64,000 nt of DNA from Streptomyces sp. NBC_00539 (GTDB lineage: Bacteria > Actinomycetota > Actinomycetes > Streptomycetales > Streptomycetaceae), in the NCBI RefSeq assembly GCF_036346105.1, contig NZ_CP107811.1, forward strand, positions 744,001 to 808,000, given 5' to 3'. The notes under the pieces were generated by a model that had not been told where the DNA came from, did no database searches, and was given only the letters and a program-made list of their open reading frames with translations. Shown here piece after piece: positions 1 through 8,578 of the stretch. A program made the position numbers and the translations under genes. How positions within the stretch are numbered: position 1 is the first letter of the stretch; the number at the start of each line of letters is the position of its first letter.

Positions 1-3000
1 GGTGCGCGGCCGCGTCCGGGTCCTGCGGGACCACCGTGGGCGCGAGGGCCCGTACCGTCTGGTGGCGCATCAGGTCGACCACCGCGAAGCGCAGGCCCCG
101 CTCGCGTGCGCGGGCCAGCACCTGGAGGGAGCGGATGGAGTCGCCGCCGAGCGAGAAGTAGTTGTCCTCGGCGCCGACCCGCTCGTGGCCCAGCACCTGC
201 CCGAGGATCTCGGCGAGCGCCGTTTCGACGGGGCCGCGCGGCGGCTGGTACGACCGGGCCGGTGCGAGGCCCCCGGTGCCGGGTGCGGGCAGCTTGCGGC
301 GGTCCACCTTGCCGTTGGCGGTGAGGGGGAAGGCGGGCAGGGTGACGAACGCGCCGGGGATCATGTACCCGGGCAGGCGGTCGGCGAGGTGGGCCCGCAG
401 GGCCTCCACGGTGGGCGCGCCCGCGCCGGTGGTGCCGTCCGCGGCGTCCGGTACGGCCAGGTAGCCGACGAGGGTGTCGGTGCCGCGGGCGTCCCGGGTC
501 ACGAGCGCGACCGCGGCGTCGACGAGCGGGTGGGCGGCCAGGGCCGCCTCGACCTCGCCGAGCTCTATGCGGAAGCCGCGCAGTTTGACCTGGTCGTCGA
601 TCCGGCCGAGGTATTCGAGGTCGCCGTCGGGCAGCACCCGGGCGAGGTCGCCGGTGCGGTACAGACGCGCGCCCGGGCCGGCGCCGGTCGCGGTCGCGTC
701 GGCCGGGAAGCGTTCGGCGGTGAGCGCCGGGCGGTGCAGGTAGCCCCGCGCCAGACCGGCTCCCGCGACGAACAGCTCCCCCACCGCGCCGCGCGGAACC
801 GCGCGGCCCCGGCGGTCCAGGAGGTGCAGCCGCAGGTCGGGGATGGGTACGCCGATGACGCTGCCCTTGCCCTCGGCCGCATCCCGGGCGGTGAGCGGCC
901 GGTAGGTGACGTGCACCGTCGTCTCGGTGATCCCGTACATGTTGACCAGGCGCGGGGCGCTGTCCCCGTGACGCCCGAACCAGCCGGCGAGCGCGCTGAC
1001 GTCCAGTGCCTCGCCGCCGAACACCACGTGGCGCAGTGCGAGCCCCCGGTCACCGGCGGTCCGCCGGTCCTCGTACTCCTCGTCGGCGCGGGCCAGCTGG
1101 TAGAAGGCCGAGGGGGTCTGGTTGAGGACGGTGACCCGCTCGTCGCGCAGCAGCCGGTGGAACTCCTCGGGCGAGCGGCTGGTGTCGTACGGCACGACGA
1201 CGAGCCGGCCGCCGTGCAGGAGGGCGCCCCACAGCTCCCAGACGGAGAAGTCGAAGGCGATGGAGTGGAACAGCGTCCAGACGTCGTCGGGGCCGAAGCC
1301 GAACCAGTGGTCGGTCGCGGAGAACAGCCGGGTGATGTTGCGGTGGGGTACGAGGGTGCCCTTGGGCCGGCCGGTCGAGCCGGAGGTGTAGATGGCGTAC
1401 GCGAGGTGGTCGGGGGTGAGCGTGACGGCGGGGGCGGTCTCCGGTTCGGCGGCGAGCGCGGCGGCGTCGGCCACCAGGTCGACGGTGTGCAGGGAGGGCG
1501 CGTCGACGGTGTGCAGGGAGGGCGCGTCCCACAGCGGCCGGGTGTCGGCGGCGCCGACGACGTGGCGCAGCCCGGCGTCGCCGATGATGTAACGCAGCCG
1601 CTCGGGCGGGTTGTCGGGGTCGAGCGGCAGGTAGGCGCCGCCCGCCTTGAGGATGCCGAGCAGGCCGGTCACGAGGTCGGCGGAGCGGCAGACGCAGAGC
1701 CCGACCAGGGTGTCGGGGCCGACGCCCTGCCGGCGCAGCCGGTGCGCGACCTGGTTGGCGCGGCGGTCGAGTTCGCCGTACGTGAGGCGGGTGGTGCCGT
1801 GGACGAGGGCCACGGCGTCCGGGGTGCGGGCGGCGTGTTCGGCGAAGCGTTCGTGCGCGCAGCCGGGGTGGTCCGTGCCGGTGCGGGCGGGCTGGGGGGA
1901 GGTGAGGCCCTCCTGTTCGCGGGCGGAGAGCATGGGGAGCCGGCTGACGGGTTCGCCGGGCCGGGCCGTGGCCGCGTCCAGTACCCGGGTGTAGTGGCGG
2001 GCGAAGCGCTCGATGGTGGCGGCCTCGTACAGGTCGGCGCGGTACTCCAGCCGGCAGCGCAGTGCGGCGCCGGTCCGTACGACGTCGAATGTCAGGTCGA
2101 ACTTGGCCGTGCCGGGGGGCCCTTCGAGGAGCCGGGCGCGCGGTCCGGGCAGGCCCTCGGTCATCCCGCCCTCGTCGTGGAAGCCGAACATGACGTCGAA
2201 CAGGGGCGGGCCGTCGGTGGTGCGCTCGGGGTTGAGGTGTTCGACGATCCGCTCGAAGGGGAGGTCCTGGTGGTCCTGCGCGTCCAGCACGGTGTCCCGT
2301 ACGCGCTCCAGGTGCTCGCGGAACCCGGGGTCGTCGCACAGGTCCGCGCGCAGGACGAGGGTGTTGACGAACAGCCCGACGGTGTCCTGGAACTCCTCGC
2401 GGTTGCGGTTGGCCACCGGGGTCCCGACCAGGACGTCCTCGGTGCCGGTGTAGCGGCTCAGGACCACCTGGAAGGCGGCGAGCATGGCCATGTACGGGGT
2501 GCTCGCGGTGTCGCGGCAGAGCGTCGCCATCCGGGCGAGGACGGGGGCGGGAACCTCGAACTCATGCGTCGCGGCGGCTCCGCGCGCCGGGTCGTCGCCC
2601 GCCGCGGGCCGCCTGTCACGGGGCAGCGGCGCGACGGGGAGTTCGCCGTCCAGCCGCCGGGCCCAGCCTTCGAGCTGCTCGCGCGCGGCCGTGGTGCACA
2701 GCCATTCCTCCTGCCATTCGGAGAAGTCGGCGTACTGGAAGGCGGGTTCCGGCTGGGGGTCCCCGCCCGCGGTGGTGAGGGCCGCGTAGTCGGTGAGGAG
2801 TTCCCTGATCAGGATGGCGGTCGACCAGCCGTCGCCGACGATGTGGTGCATGCCCAGGGCGAGTACGACGCCGGTGCCGTCGCGTCCGGCGTCCTGCCGG
2901 GTGCGCAGCGCGGCGGCCCGGAAGAGGGGGCCGGTGCGCAGGTCGAAGGGCCGGTGGTGCTCGGCGGAGATCCACCGCTCGACCTCCTCGGGCGTACGGG

Positions 3001-3295
3001 CCGTGTCCGTCGACCAGTCCAGCCGCGCCGAGGCGTCGATGCACTGGAGCAGTTGCCCGTCGCGCAGCTCGAAGCGGGTGCGCAGGGCTTCGTGCCGGTC
3101 CAGCAGCTGCTGGGCGCACCGGCGCAGGACGTCGGTGTCCACCTCTCCTTCGAGGGCGTAGAACACCGGCATGTGGTAGGTCGGCCTGCCCTCCTCCATC
3201 TCGTGGAGGAAATACATCCGCTGCTGGGCGCGTGATGCGCGGAACGCGCTGACCGGGGGCTCGGTGGGCCGGTCGGTCGGATCCTGAGTGGCCAA
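1..3295 (-). CDS. Non-ribosomal peptide synthetase, C-A-PCP, 3' end outside the window
   Basis: The product reads as condensation domain (about residues 12-430, catalytic MHHIVGDGWS), adenylation domain (about 470-980, core YTSGSTGRPKG) and the start of a carrier domain (DNYFSLGGDSI). Aligning the A domain by eye to GrsA gives the ten-residue pocket code D-F-W-N-V-G-M-V-H-K. The published threonine code is DFWNIGMVHK, so threonine is the predicted substrate. The start is a TTG 5 nt after a GGGAG ribosome site; no better start lies upstream. Because a C domain comes first, the module must take its acyl donor from another protein or carrier. The gene runs off the left edge after the carrier domain, so later modules or a thioesterase cannot be seen. 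The long open frame on the opposite strand is a GC-rich shadow. Confidence 0.93.
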   Translation of the reverse strand, partial: MATQDPTDRPTEPPVSAFRASRAQQRMYFLHEMEEGRPTYHMPVFYALEGEVDTDVLRRCAQQLLDRHEALRTRFELRDGQLLQCIDASARLDWSTDTARTPEEVERWISAEHHRPFDLRTGPLFRAAALRTRQDAGRDGTGVVLALGMHHIVGDGWSTAILIRELLTDYAALTTAGGDPQPEPAFQYADFSEWQEEWLCTTAAREQLEGWARRLDGELPVAPLPRDRRPAAGDDPARGAAATHEFEVPAPVLARMATLCRDTASTPYMAMLAAFQVVLSRYTGTEDVLVGTPVANRNREEFQDTVGLFVNTLVLRADLCDDPGFREHLERVRDTVLDAQDHQDLPFERIVEHLNPERTTDGPPLFDVMFGFHDEGGMTEGLPGPRARLLEGPPGTAKFDLTFDVVRTGAALRCRLEYRADLYEAATIERFARHYTRVLDAATARPGEPVSRLPMLSAREQEGLTSPQPARTGTDHPGCAHERFAEHAARTPDAVALVHGTTRLTYGELDRRANQVAHRLRRQGVGPDTLVGLCVCRSADLVTGLLGILKAGGAYLPLDPDNPPERLRYIIGDAGLRHVVGAADTRPLWDAPSLHTVDAPSLHTVDLVADAAALAAEPETAPAVTLTPDHLAYAIYTSGSTGRPKGTLVPHRNITRLFSATDHWFGFGPDDVWTLFHSIAFDFSVWELWGALLHGGRLVVVPYDTSRSPEEFHRLLRDERVTVLNQTPSAFYQLARADEEYEDRRTAGDRGLALRHVVFGGEALDVSALAGWFGRHGDSAPRLVNMYGITETTVHVTYRPLTARDAAEGKGSVIGVPIPDLRLHLLDRRGRAVPRGAVGELFVAGAGLARGYLHRPALTAERFPADATATGAGPGARLYRTGDLARVLPDGDLEYLGRIDDQVKLRGFRIELGEVEAALAAHPLVDAAVALVTRDARGTDTLVGYLAVPDAADGTTGAGAPTVEALRAHLADRLPGYMIPGAFVTLPAFPLTANGKVDRRKLPAPGTGGLAPARSYQPPRGPVETALAEILGQVLGHERVGAEDNYFSLGGDSIRSLQVLARARERGLRFAVVDLMRHQTVRALAPTVVPQDPDAAAH
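1478..1525. repeat. 24-bp perfect tandem duplication inside the NRPS A domain
   Basis: Two identical adjacent 24-bp units (1478-1501 and 1502-1525) keep the frame and duplicate eight residues, APSLHTVD, in the adenylation domain upstream of the A3 core motif. Confidence 0.95.
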
Positions 3296-3549
3296 GACAA
3301 CTCCCTCGGCCGCCACGCCGCTTCGGACGCGCGGCGCTGACTCCGCTTGCTTGCCCCTCCACCGTAGGGACGGCCCGGCGCCGCGATAAGTCCCGTTTCC
3401 CAGGTACCCGGTTCACGGGACACGCCCCGTCGGCCCCGTCCCCGCAGACGACATGACAGCTGTCACTTCACACGGGTGACCGGCGGCCTCTGCCCTTGGA
3501 GCCCGGTCCGGTACAGGATGTGATCAACACGTTGACCACGGGGGAGAAC

Positions 3550-4008
3550 ATGAACATCCTGAAGAAGAAGCCGGCGCCGGCCGAAGCTGTCGACACCGGC
3601 GTCCTGACACCTGCCGACTACCGGCTGCCGGTGTGGTTCTTCGGCTTCGAGGGCGTCCTCGCGGCCGCCTTCGACATCCTCCAGGCCTTCCCGTCGGCGT
3701 GGCCGGTACTGCTGGTGCTGCTGGCCGTGAACATCACCGTGTCGCTGACGGTGATGCGCCCGCGCCTCAAGCTCGCCAAGGCCCTGTGGCGCAGCAAGGA
3801 GACCCGCAAGGTCGCCATCGCCCTGGTCGTCCTGCGGATCGGCAGCCACTTCGCCATGAACGCGCTGGGCATGACCATCACATCCAGCCTCGGCCACATA
3901 CTCTTCGCCGTGGTCATGGCGGCGACCACGGTCGGTCTGCTCGCCTATTCCCAGCACACCGCCATCCGCACCCTGACCACGGCCTCCACCGCCACCTCCG
4001 CGCGCTGA
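3550..4008 (+). CDS. Small integral membrane protein, unknown function
   Basis: This 152-residue protein has a short charged N-terminus (MNILKKKPAPAEA) and about four hydrophobic segments, for example VWFFGFEGVLAAAFDILQAF and WPVLLVLLAVNITVSLTVM. The ATG at 3550 follows a GGGGAGA ribosome site. A longer frame opens at 3496 but lacks one. It is divergent from the NRPS gene with 254 bp between them and converges on the gene at 4166. I do not recognise the family; a role at the cytoplasmic membrane is the only inference. Confidence 0.75.
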   Translation: MNILKKKPAPAEAVDTGVLTPADYRLPVWFFGFEGVLAAAFDILQAFPSAWPVLLVLLAVNITVSLTVMRPRLKLAKALWRSKETRKVAIALVVLRIGSHFAMNALGMTITSSLGHILFAVVMAATTVGLLAYSQHTAIRTLTTASTATSAR

Positions 4009-4033
4009 ACGGGGTGCCCGCCGCCCCGGCGGC

Positions 4034-4128
4034 GGGCAGCAGTCGGGGCCGCGGGCAGCAGTCGGGGCCGCGGGCAGCAGTCGGGGCCGCGGGCAGCAGT
4101 CGGGGCGGCGGGCAGCAGTCGGGGCCGT
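4034..4128. repeat. Five tandem copies of a 19-bp unit
   Basis: The unit GGGCAGCAGTCGGGGCCGC is repeated head to tail at 4034, 4053, 4072, 4091 and 4110. Only the last two copies carry single-base changes. It fills the gap between two convergent genes and codes for nothing recognisable. Confidence 0.95.
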
Positions 4129-4165
4129 GGACCGCTTCGAAGCGACCCCCCGGCCGGCCCGCGGG

Positions 4166-4897
4166 TCAGGCCGCGGTGTTCCAGGCGGTCGTCAGTCCGT
4201 CCAGCCACGCGGGCGGCAGCTCCGCCGCGTCCCATTCCTCGCGCAGCGCCTGCGGTGCGGCGAGGAGCCGCTCCAGCACGGCGATGCTCGTGGACGAGTG
4301 CAGGAGCGAATAGCGGCCGTGCACCGCGATGGCGCTGCCCGGACCGAATGCCGCGAACAGCCGCTCCAACCGGTCCCGGTGGACCGTGGCGAACTCCGTC
4401 AGCCGTCCCGGGTACCCGGCCCGCTGCCGGGGGCTCATCGTGGCCAGGACGGCGGCGAGCACCTCTTCGGTCACCTCCGGATCCAGCTCCGAGACCACGG
4501 TGTACGACAGGTGCAGAGGTGTCAGCGCCACCCGCGCCCGCTCCACCTCCATCCGGCCGGCCCTCGGGTGCTCCCCGGCCGTGCCCGGCTCTTCGTCCGC
4601 CCCCACCACCTGCAGCAGGGTCCGCTCGGCCACGGCGCCGAGCTCTTCCAGGAGGTGTCCGGCACCGTCGAGCCAGCCCGTCGCGTACTCCTGGCCCTTG
4701 TCCCCGGGCGCGCTGCGTCCTTGGCCCCGCAGCTCCTCGTGGGCGAGAGCCAGCGCACCCGCCTCGACCAGCCCGATCAGTTCGCTCGCGTCGTCCGAAG
4801 GGACCCCGGCCCGGGCGAGGAGCTGCAGCAGCGTCGTCCTCGCGTTCTCGACGCTGACCTCGTCCAGCCACTGCCGTCCCTCGTCGGCCGCGCTCAT
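4166..4897 (-). CDS. Hypothetical protein, 243 aa
   Basis: The product is acidic and mostly helical (SVENARTTLLQLLARAGV, EELIGLVEAGALALAHEEL), with no signal peptide, membrane segment or catalytic motif that I recognise. The start at 4897 (MSAADEG) follows GAGGAGGAACCG; an upstream in-frame ATG at 4966 has no ribosome site. It converges on the small membrane protein gene across a 19-bp repeat array. Likely cytoplasmic; function unknown. Confidence 0.75.
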   Translation of the reverse strand: MSAADEGRQWLDEVSVENARTTLLQLLARAGVPSDDASELIGLVEAGALALAHEELRGQGRSAPGDKGQEYATGWLDGAGHLLEELGAVAERTLLQVVGADEEPGTAGEHPRAGRMEVERARVALTPLHLSYTVVSELDPEVTEEVLAAVLATMSPRQRAGYPGRLTEFATVHRDRLERLFAAFGPGSAIAVHGRYSLLHSSTSIAVLERLLAAPQALREEWDAAELPPAWLDGLTTAWNTAA

Positions 4898-5389
4898 CGG
4901 TTCCTCCTCATCGCTCGGGTGGTGCGGTGTGTGCAACGAGACCGCTCCCCTCATCCAACGGTCCAACGTCCGACGGCCGGGCCGTGCTCCCCACCCCTAC
5001 CAGACCCACGGCCCTCGCGCCCCGTCCGCCTGGCCGGCCGGCGGACGAGGCGGCGCACGTACGGGGAAGGGCGATGACGCCACAACCGGAACCGATCACC
5101 GTCGACGGCGGCAAAGACTACCCAGCCGATCGGGCCGCCCGGTCCACGGGCAATTCGTCAGCGCCGGGCCGACGGCGCGCACGAGACGCCGAGCCGGACG
5201 AACCCGGACAGCCGCCTGCTGGTCAGCGGCTCCGGTTGGACCTTCCGCCGACGGGACAGCGCGTCCATGGTCAGGAAAGCACATTGCGTGACGGCGGGTT
5301 GAACCATTGGATTGCCTTCCGCGCCCTTGGTCCGATCGGAACCCCCACCGGCCCCGGTGCCGGTGGGATCCGGCTCCGGAAGGAAACGA
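4898..5389. other. 492-bp intergenic region between divergent genes
   Basis: This region separates the divergent genes at 4166-4897 and 5390-6517 and should hold both promoters. The open frames across it have no family features. I see no RNA gene, repeat or clear promoter hexamers. Confidence 0.5.
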
Positions 5390-6517
5390 ATGGCATCGAT
5401 GCCCGCCGGCCGGCCGCCCCGGCCCGAGGGGTTCGCCGACCACCGCGCGTCGGCCGGGCGCCGGCATGGGGACACGCTGGACGACCGACTGCGCACCTGG
5501 TCCCTGCAGTACGGACCGCGGACAGCGCTCGTGCACGGCGACACCCGCACCACCTACGCGAATCTGAACCGGCGGGTCGACCGCGTGGCCGCCGGCTTCC
5601 GGCTGCGCGGCCTGCGACCCGGGCAACGGGTCCTCGTCCAGCTGCCGAACGTTCCCGAGTTCGTCGTCACCGTGTTCGCCCTGATGCGCGCCGGCGCGGT
5701 CCCCGTGCTCTGCCCGCTCCCGTACCCCGCGTCCGAGGTCCGCCACCTCGTGCGGGTCACCGAGGCCGTCGGCTACGTCGGCCCCTCGACGTACCAGGGC
5801 TTCGACCACACGGCGATGGCCGCGGACATAGCGGCCCGAACCCCCTTCCTGCGGAGGGTGTTCACCTTCGAGGCACCGGGCGAGGCGTCCCCGTACGGCG
5901 GCTTCTCGACCGACCCGGCGGGATGCCACTACTTCCCGCTGGCCTCACTTGACTCCCCGCCCGGGCCGGCGCTCGCGCAGAGTGCCGGCCACGTGGCGTT
6001 CCTGCTGCTCTCCGGCGGCTCCGCCGGGACGCCCGGGCCCGTTCCGCGCACCCACAGCCACTACGCCGGCCAGGTACGGGCGGCCGCGGAGCTGGTGTCG
6101 CTCACCGAGAACGACGTGTACCTCGCCGCGCTTCCTGCCGGGTCCGACGTCGCCTTCGGCTGCCCCGGCATCGTCGGCACCCTCTCCGTCGGCGGCACGG
6201 TCGTCCTGGCCGAGAACCCCGGGCCCGCTGCATGCCTCGCACTCATCGCACAGGAGGGCGTCACCTTCACGTCGCTGGCACCCGCCGACGCGCAGCACTG
6301 GCTGGAGGTACAACCCACGGTCGGTGCCGACGTGAGCAGTCTGCGCCTCGTGCAACTCATGGGCGGCGCGGCGCCTCCGCCCCCGGTCGTGGTCGAGCGG
6401 TGGGGCTCGGCGTGGGACTGTCGCGTCCAGCGGGTCTTCGAGGCCGCCGAGGGGCTGGTCACGCTCACCCCGCTCGCCGCCCCGGACGCGAGCGTGCCCA
6501 GCAGGGAGCCCGGCTGA
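5390..6517 (+). CDS. C-terminally truncated aryl-AMP ligase-like protein (DhbE/EntE type)
   Basis: The 375-residue product follows the 2,3-dihydroxybenzoate-AMP ligase pattern: RTALVHGDTRTTYANLNRR, GQRVLVQLPNVPEFV, then the P-loop region LLLSGGSAGTPGPVPRTHSHY-like and VFEAAEGLVTLTPL. Family members are about 540 residues. This one stops just after the equivalent of VFGMAEGLVNYTRL and so lacks the hinge and C-terminal lid with the catalytic lysine. The P-loop lysine of the usual GLPKLIPRTH is also replaced (GTPGPVPRTH). The start at 5390 follows GGAAGGA; the frame is open without internal stops. It is probably a decaying remnant or a protein with a non-enzymatic role, since both lysines needed for adenylation are missing. 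It may have belonged to the same cluster as the NRPS at 1-3295. Confidence 0.8.
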   Translation: MASMPAGRPPRPEGFADHRASAGRRHGDTLDDRLRTWSLQYGPRTALVHGDTRTTYANLNRRVDRVAAGFRLRGLRPGQRVLVQLPNVPEFVVTVFALMRAGAVPVLCPLPYPASEVRHLVRVTEAVGYVGPSTYQGFDHTAMAADIAARTPFLRRVFTFEAPGEASPYGGFSTDPAGCHYFPLASLDSPPGPALAQSAGHVAFLLLSGGSAGTPGPVPRTHSHYAGQVRAAAELVSLTENDVYLAALPAGSDVAFGCPGIVGTLSVGGTVVLAENPGPAACLALIAQEGVTFTSLAPADAQHWLEVQPTVGADVSSLRLVQLMGGAAPPPPVVVERWGSAWDCRVQRVFEAAEGLVTLTPLAAPDASVPSREPG

Positions 6518-6555
6518 CTTCTCGCCCGAGGAATCGTCAAGGCCTGTGCATCACA

Positions 6556-7038
6556 TCAGCCTGGGCGTTGGCTCGGTCGTTGGGTTCGGCGGCTCGCCGC
6601 GTTGCGGACGCGGCGGGTGCGTCCGTGCTCGGCCAGCAGGCTGAGGGCGGCAGGCGAGGTGACGAGCTGGGCGGCGGCGGCCGTGCGCTGGAACCAATCC
6701 GAAGCGGTCAGCAGTTCCTCGTCGGTCCACGGCTCGTCCAGCGCGAGGGACCTCAGCAGAGTCCACTCGTGCAGGCGACGGGCGAGGAAGGCGCGATCGC
6801 CGATGACCGTGGCCATCATCGAGGCCCAGGCGGGAAACCGGGGGCTGGTCAGCTGCTGGGCCGCCCGGCGTTCGAGGTGACGGTTCACGGCGCTCTCGGC
6901 CATGGCTGCGTCGTCGTCGCGAAGGATGGTGGCCAGCAGGTCGGCCTCCTCCACCTCCGCGACGCTCTCCAAGGCGCGCAGGTATCGGGCATGGCGCCGG
7001 TGCTCGGGGGGTTCGTCGAATTCGTGAGAGCCGGTCAT
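6556..7038 (-). CDS. Hypothetical protein, 160 aa
   Basis: A helical, charged protein (LESVAEVEEADLLATILRDDDAAMAES, RRLHEWTLLRSLALDEPWTDEELL) with a basic C-terminus. The spacing of helices suggests a HEAT- or TPR-like fold, but no repeat is clear enough to name. No signal peptide or membrane segment is present. The start is ATG at 7038. It is convergent with the truncated ligase gene, 38 bp away. Confidence 0.65.
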   Translation of the reverse strand: MTGSHEFDEPPEHRRHARYLRALESVAEVEEADLLATILRDDDAAMAESAVNRHLERRAAQQLTSPRFPAWASMMATVIGDRAFLARRLHEWTLLRSLALDEPWTDEELLTASDWFQRTAAAAQLVTSPAALSLLAEHGRTRRVRNAASRRTQRPSQRPG

Positions 7039-7133
7039 GCGGCAATCACATCATCCCGCTCGACCATCTGACCACGTTCGAAGCAGGCTCCGGCGGGGGG
7101 ACAAGGTGGGCGCCTGCCGGCGGGCATTCTGGT

Positions 7134-7588
7134 CGGGGTGGGTCAGGACGACATGATGAAGCGCAGGGCGAGGCCGGAGGCCGGGATCCAGTAGGTGACG
7201 CGGGCACCGTCGTCGAACGACACCTGGCCGGGCAGGCTGACGTTCACCGGCTCGCTCGGCTTGCTGCCGGGGTTGGGGCCCCGGAGGCCAAGGGGAATGG
7301 TGTTCGTGTCGTACGTGTCCATGTGGCCGCCGCTGGCCAGGAGGGCCGCGTACGCCTTCTCACCCGGAGCGAGGGTGGCGGGCGCCTCCTTGCTGTCCTC
7401 GATCACGGCGATCGGGGCCCTGGCGTAGGGGAACTTGAGGTACGGGTATGCGTAGAGGTTGCACTTCTTGTTCCCGGTGTTGGTGACGGTGAGGAGGAGG
7501 TGCCTGACGGGCTTGCCCTTCTCGTCCTCGTTCGTGGCGGACAACGCGAGATCGGTCACCGCACACGCGACGATCGCGGCAGGCGCAG
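7134..7588 (-). repeat. Left arm of a 455-bp inverted repeat
   Basis: The reverse complement of 7134-7588 matches 8844-9298 at 452 of 455 positions by direct comparison. It spans the DUF4232-like C-terminal module of the gene at 7143-7958 plus 9 bp past its stop codon. Homology ends abruptly on both sides. Confidence 0.97.
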
Positions 7589-7958
7589 TGGCGGACGCCC
7601 CACCGGCGGTGGGAGCGGGGGGTGTTGGGCCGGCGAGGGTAGGCGCTGTCGGGGAGGGCTCGTTGGACGGGGGCACGCTTGCGGCAGGCGCAGCGGGGGA
7701 GGCCGCATCGGCCGTGGGCGCGGTGAGGGAGGCGGCGGGTGGTAGTGCGGGGTGCCGGTGGGGCTCCGGGCCGCCCAGGGCCGTGGTCAGGCCGAAGGCG
7801 AGGGTCGCGACCGCTGCAACGGTGCCTCCCGCGAGGGCGGAGTACCGACGGCGTCGCCGGGAAGCGGCCCGGCGTCGGACCTCCGCACCCGTCATGGGCG
7901 CGGGGCTGGCGGCGCTGTCGGCCAGCTCGCGCAGTGCGGAGGACAAGTCATCGGCCAC
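7143..7958 (-). CDS. Membrane-anchored DUF4232-type protein coupled to the ECF sigma gene
   Basis: A 271-residue protein with a cytoplasmic N-terminus of about 38 residues ending in a run of arginines, one membrane segment (YSALAGGTVAAVATLAFGLT), a Pro/Ala/Thr-rich linker and a C-terminal module of about 145 residues of the secreted DUF4232 type. The GTG start at 7958 follows AGGAGGAAGACC and lies inside the 3' end of the sigma gene, an 11-bp overlap that implies translational coupling. The arrangement of sigma followed by a short cytoplasmic tail and one membrane helix suggests an anti-sigma or sensor partner, although no zinc-binding anti-sigma motif is visible. The C-terminal module is almost identical to that of the lipoprotein at 8579-9289. 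Confidence 0.85.
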   Translation of the reverse strand: MADDLSSALRELADSAASPAPMTGAEVRRRAASRRRRRYSALAGGTVAAVATLAFGLTTALGGPEPHRHPALPPAASLTAPTADAASPAAPAASVPPSNEPSPTAPTLAGPTPPAPTAGGASATAPAAIVACAVTDLALSATNEDEKGKPVRHLLLTVTNTGNKKCNLYAYPYLKFPYARAPIAVIEDSKEAPATLAPGEKAYAALLASGGHMDTYDTNTIPLGLRGPNPGSKPSEPVNVSLPGQVSFDDGARVTYWIPASGLALRFIMSS

Positions 7959-8475
7959 GGTCTTCCTCCTGTTCCTCGCCACTTGCGCCCACCACACCGA
8001 CCTCACTCGTCGGCAGCAACGTGGCGAGGGCTGCCCGGCCGCGTGACAGGCGGGCCTTGACCGTACCTGTCGGTGCGCCGGTCTCGGAGGCTACCTGCTC
8101 CACACTGAGGTCACACAGGTGGTGCAGCACTATCGCCAGACGCTGGGGCTCTGGGAGCTGCCGCAGCGCCGCGACGAGGGCGACGTGCTCGGGACCGGGT
8201 CCAGGGACGTGATCGGGTAGCGGGGTGCGGCGTACCAGCTCCAGCCACCGCCGCGCCCGCCGCCAGTGGCTGACCGCGAGTCGCATCGCGACGGTGCGGA
8301 TCCAGGCTTCGGGGGCCGCGGTGGCAAGGAAGTCACTCCGCCGGTCCCAGGCACGTACGAAGGCTTCCTGAACAACGTCCTGGGCTTGGCCGTGGTCACC
8401 GGTGAAGGAGTACACCTGGCCGACGATCCGTGGGAACGCCGACGCGTAGAACGCGTCGAACTCGTCCTCCGTCAT
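7948..8475 (-). CDS. ECF-type RNA polymerase sigma factor
   Basis: The 175-residue product has sigma region 2 (MTEDEFDAFYASAFPRIVG, GHGQAQDVVQEAFVRAWDR) and region 4 (LPEPQRLAIVLHHLCDLSVE then VASETGAPTGTVKARLSRGR), the layout of group IV sigma factors. The start at 8475 follows GGGGGGTGGT; the longer upstream frame codes for nothing conserved. It is followed with overlap by the membrane protein gene and is divergent from the lipoprotein gene at 8579. The shared 103-bp promoter region is a likely site of self-regulation, though I could not find an unambiguous GGAAC-type promoter. The gene sits between two 455-bp inverted repeats. Confidence 0.93.
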   Translation of the reverse strand: MTEDEFDAFYASAFPRIVGQVYSFTGDHGQAQDVVQEAFVRAWDRRSDFLATAAPEAWIRTVAMRLAVSHWRRARRWLELVRRTPLPDHVPGPGPEHVALVAALRQLPEPQRLAIVLHHLCDLSVEQVASETGAPTGTVKARLSRGRAALATLLPTSEVGVVGASGEEQEEDRGR

Positions 8476-8578
8476 ACCACCCCCCGGTCCCAAAACTCTT
8501 CCGATCCTCATGCAACCCGCTGACTCCTGGCGTGCGTACAGGTCGTGTACAGCGAAGAACACCACACAGGGGGCTCTG

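Noticed and set aside
2-3235. 1,077-codon open frame on the plus strand opposite the NRPS
   Set aside because: It has Val/Gly/Asp-rich low-complexity sequence without any domain, while the minus strand encodes complete C and A domain motifs. Such antisense frames are a normal effect of high GC at third codon positions. The long frames opposite the GH31, Band-7 and MHS genes were rejected for the same reason.
3296-3549. Search for an iron box (TTAGG-type) upstream of the NRPS
   Set aside because: No TTAGGTTAG-like dyad was found in the divergent region, so iron control of the putative siderophore gene is not supported here.
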